Shown here: piece after piece, positions 5,658 through 7,337 of the stretch
Layout: each line of letters opens with the position of its first letter
How positions within the stretch are numbered: the stretch's first letter is position 1
NCBI GenBank assembly: GCA_944385455.1
Contig: CALWXI010000086.1
Location: 1-7,337 of the forward strand
DNA: 7,337 bases
Direction of reading: 5' to 3'
Source of the DNA: an uncultured Oscillospiraceae bacterium
Lineage (GTDB): Bacteria; Bacillota; Clostridia; Oscillospirales; Oscillospiraceae
The notes under the pieces: generated by a model
Databases searched by the model: none
What the model saw: the letters and a program-made list of their open reading frames with translations, nothing else
What the model was told of the DNA's origin: nothing
Translations under genes and position numbers: made by a program

Positions 5658-7004
5658 ATGGCCATGGAGGACCTGCTGACCCGGCAGATGCCTCATTCCC
5701 TGGAGGGAGAGCAGGCGGTGCTGGGATCCATGCTCATTGACGCGGGCTGCGTCAAGGACGTCATGGACAAGCTGCGTCCGTCGGATTTTTACCTGCGTCA
5801 GAACCGGGAGATCTTCGAGACGATCTACACCATGTTCTCCTACGCCCGGCCCATCGACGGCATCACCGTCTTTGAGGAGATGCAGAAGGCGGGGCTGGTA
5901 AGTGAGACCACCCGCTCGTACCTGGCCCAGCTGATGGAGATCACCCCCACCAGCGCCAATGTCATGGAGTACGTGGCCATCGTCCGGGACAAGGCGCTGC
6001 TGCGGGGCGTGGCCCAGGCCGCCTCCGAGATCACCGCGCTGGTGCAGGAGGGCGTGGGCGAGGCCTCCGAGATCCTGGAGGCGGCGGAGCAGAAGGTGTA
6101 TGCCATCCGCCGGGGCCAGAGCGCTCAGGAGATGGTGCCGCTGCGGCTGGTGCTGCCGGACGTGCTGGACCGCCTCAGCGAAATGAGCGAAAACGAAAAC
6201 CACCTGCCGGGCCTGTCCACCGGTCTTTCCGCCGTGGACCAGAAGATCACCGGCCTCAACAAATCCGATCTGATCCTCCTGGCCGCCCGTCCCGGCATGG
6301 GCAAGACCTCCTTTGCCCTGAACGTGGCGCTGAATGTGGCCAAGAGCACAAAAAAAACCGTGGCGGTGTTCTCCCTGGAGATGTCCCGGGAGCAGCTGGC
6401 GACCCGGCTTCTCAGCGCCGAGGCCCTGGTGGAGAACACCCGGCTCAAGACCGGCATGCTCCGGGAGACGGACTGGGAAAAGATCGCCGGCGCCGCCACG
6501 GTCCTCAACAAGGTGGACATCCGCATCGACGACAACCCCATGCTCTCCGTGGCGGACATGAACGCCAAATGCCGCCGCCTGGATGACCTGGGGCTGGTGG
6601 TCATCGACTATCTGCAGCTGATGACCTCCGCCGGCGGCAAGAGCGGCGGAGGCGAGAGCCGTCAGCAGGTGGTCTCCGACATGTCCCGGATGCTCAAGAT
6701 CATGGCCAAGGAGCTCAACGTCCCGGTGATCTGCCTCAGCCAGCTCTCCCGGGCCAACGAAAAGCGGGACGACAAGCGGCCCATGCTCTCGGACCTGCGG
6801 GAATCCGGCGCCATCGAGCAGGACGCGGACATCGTCCTCTTCCTCTACCGGGACGACTACTACAATGAGGATTCTGAAAAGCACAATATCGCCGAGTGCA
6901 TCGTGGCCAAAAACCGCCACGGCGAAACGGGCAAGGTGGAGCTGCGGTGGATGCCTGAGTACACCCAGTTCTCCACTCTGGATAACCGCTATGGCGACGA
7001 ATGA
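5658..7004 (+). CDS. dnaB: Replicative DNA helicase DnaB (DnaC in Bacillus)
   Basis: A complete 448-aa hexameric replicative helicase that unwinds DNA ahead of the fork, with primase as partner; the Bacillus protein is about 454 aa. The N-terminal domain shows the family start MPHSLEGEQAVLGSML (11-26) and the FYLRQNREIF block (44-53). The RecA-like domain shows Walker A ARPGMGKTSFAL (210-221, Lys216/Thr217), FSLEMSREQL (238-247), Walker B LVVIDYLQLM (313-322, Asp317), SQLSR (361-365), and LSDLRESGAIEQDADI (377-392), ending with KNRHGETG (418-425). There is no intein or insertion. GGAGGTG (5644-5650) with 7-nt spacing supports ATG 5658; the next in-frame ATG at 5664 is a weaker choice. The gene begins 46 nt after rplI with no terminator in the gap, and its last 14 nt overlap tilS. 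Confidence 0.97.
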   Translation: MAMEDLLTRQMPHSLEGEQAVLGSMLIDAGCVKDVMDKLRPSDFYLRQNREIFETIYTMFSYARPIDGITVFEEMQKAGLVSETTRSYLAQLMEITPTSANVMEYVAIVRDKALLRGVAQAASEITALVQEGVGEASEILEAAEQKVYAIRRGQSAQEMVPLRLVLPDVLDRLSEMSENENHLPGLSTGLSAVDQKITGLNKSDLILLAARPGMGKTSFALNVALNVAKSTKKTVAVFSLEMSREQLATRLLSAEALVENTRLKTGMLRETDWEKIAGAATVLNKVDIRIDDNPMLSVADMNAKCRRLDDLGLVVIDYLQLMTSAGGKSGGGESRQQVVSDMSRMLKIMAKELNVPVICLSQLSRANEKRDDKRPMLSDLRESGAIEQDADIVLFLYRDDYYNEDSEKHNIAECIVAKNRHGETGKVELRWMPEYTQFSTLDNRYGDE

Positions 7005-7337
7005 CCTTGCCGCCGCCCAGGCCTTCCTGCGGCGGCAGTTTCCCAAGGGCGGACGGGTGCTGTGCGCCGTCTCCGGCGGGCTGGACTCCATGTGCCTTCT
7101 GCACTTTCTGGACAGCTGGGGACGGAGAAACGGATTTTTCCCCGCCGCCGCCCACTTCAATCACCGTCTCCGCGGGGAAGCCGCGGACCGGGACCAGCGG
7201 TTCGTGGAAGACTGGTGCGCCGGCCGGGGCATCCCCTGCTTCACCGGCAGCGGCGACACCCGGGCGGAGATGGCCCGGTCCGGCCGCTCCCTGGAGGAAT
7301 GCGCCCGGGACCTGCGCTATTCCTTTTTGCGGGAGAC
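6991..7337 (+). CDS. tilS: tRNA(Ile)-lysidine synthetase TilS, N-terminal part (cut by window end)
   Basis: An open frame from ATG 6991 to the right edge encodes 115 full codons. It shows the PP-loop ATP-pyrophosphatase motif AVSGGLDSMCLLHFL (26-40) and the TilS-specific block AHFNHRLRGEAADRD (54-68), followed by RFVEDWC. TilS attaches lysine to C34 of the tRNA-Ile that reads AUA, making lysidine and switching both decoding and charging from Met to Ile; it is generally essential in bacteria. The C-terminal domains are outside the window. The start overlaps the end of dnaB by 14 nt in another frame, so expression probably depends on translational coupling; only a weak GGA lies upstream. The ATG at 7001 is in a different frame and is not a start for this gene. 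Because the gene runs off the edge, its integrity is unknown. Confidence 0.92.
   Translation, partial: MATNDLAAAQAFLRRQFPKGGRVLCAVSGGLDSMCLLHFLDSWGRRNGFFPAAAHFNHRLRGEAADRDQRFVEDWCAGRGIPCFTGSGDTRAEMARSGRSLEECARDLRYSFLRE

Noticed and set aside
3095..5665. An 856-codon open frame on the minus strand opposite gdpP and rplI
   Set aside because: It lies fully antisense to well-identified genes, is extremely rich in His, Gly, Val and Leu as expected for the complement of GC-rich codons, and has no recognisable family or ribosome site.
7001..7004. ATGA overlap as the tilS start
   Set aside because: ATG 7001 is in a different frame from the PP-loop protein; the correct frame begins at ATG 6991.
5553..7160. 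A 535-codon minus-strand open frame opposite dnaB
   Set aside because: It is an antisense shadow of dnaB and the start of tilS, with no conserved pattern.

Overview
The window looks like chromosomal core DNA from a high-GC member of the Clostridia. An Oscillospiraceae-type gut anaerobe (Flavonifractor, Lawsonibacter or Oscillibacter relatives) is my best guess. The reasons are the gdpP-rplI-dnaB gene order typical of Firmicutes, an RNase J gene, strong AAAGGAG/GGAGG ribosome binding sites and TATACT-type -10 boxes, together with very GC-rich third codon positions. The genus is inferred from style, not demonstrated. I see no mobile element, CRISPR array, tRNA or rRNA.

Left part (1-950). A gene entering from the left edge ends at 218 with what looks like a small winged-helix tail. 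A sigma-A-type promoter (233-261) then drives a 198-aa cytidylate-kinase-like protein (305-901) of the AAK6/Cytidylate_kin_2 type. A 16-bp-stem hairpin (910-946) lies between the ends of this gene and the convergent RNase J gene and probably terminates both.

Middle (957-3139). The minus strand carries a full-length RNase J (957-2615, 552 aa), the 5'-3' exo/endoribonuclease of mRNA decay and rRNA maturation. Its only convincing promoter lies far upstream (2964-2992), so the mRNA should carry a GC-rich, hairpin-rich leader of about 340 nt. The divergent gdpP promoter (3067-3095) is about 75 bp away. The 524-bp gap between the two genes is the most interesting non-coding part: it holds two divergent promoters, a set of TCCCGG-centred dyads, three copies of CCGGTAAA, and the long leader.

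Right part (3140-7337). A tight plus-strand operon runs gdpP (membrane-bound c-di-AMP phosphodiesterase), rplI (ribosomal protein L9), dnaB (replicative helicase, called dnaC in Bacillus), then tilS (tRNA-Ile lysidine synthetase), which overlaps dnaB by 14 nt and leaves the window incomplete. It joins second-messenger turnover, translation, replication and tRNA decoding in one transcription unit. GdpP has an Asn where the DHHA1 GGGH motif normally has His. No obviously new multi-gene system is present; the notable points are regulatory and residue-level.
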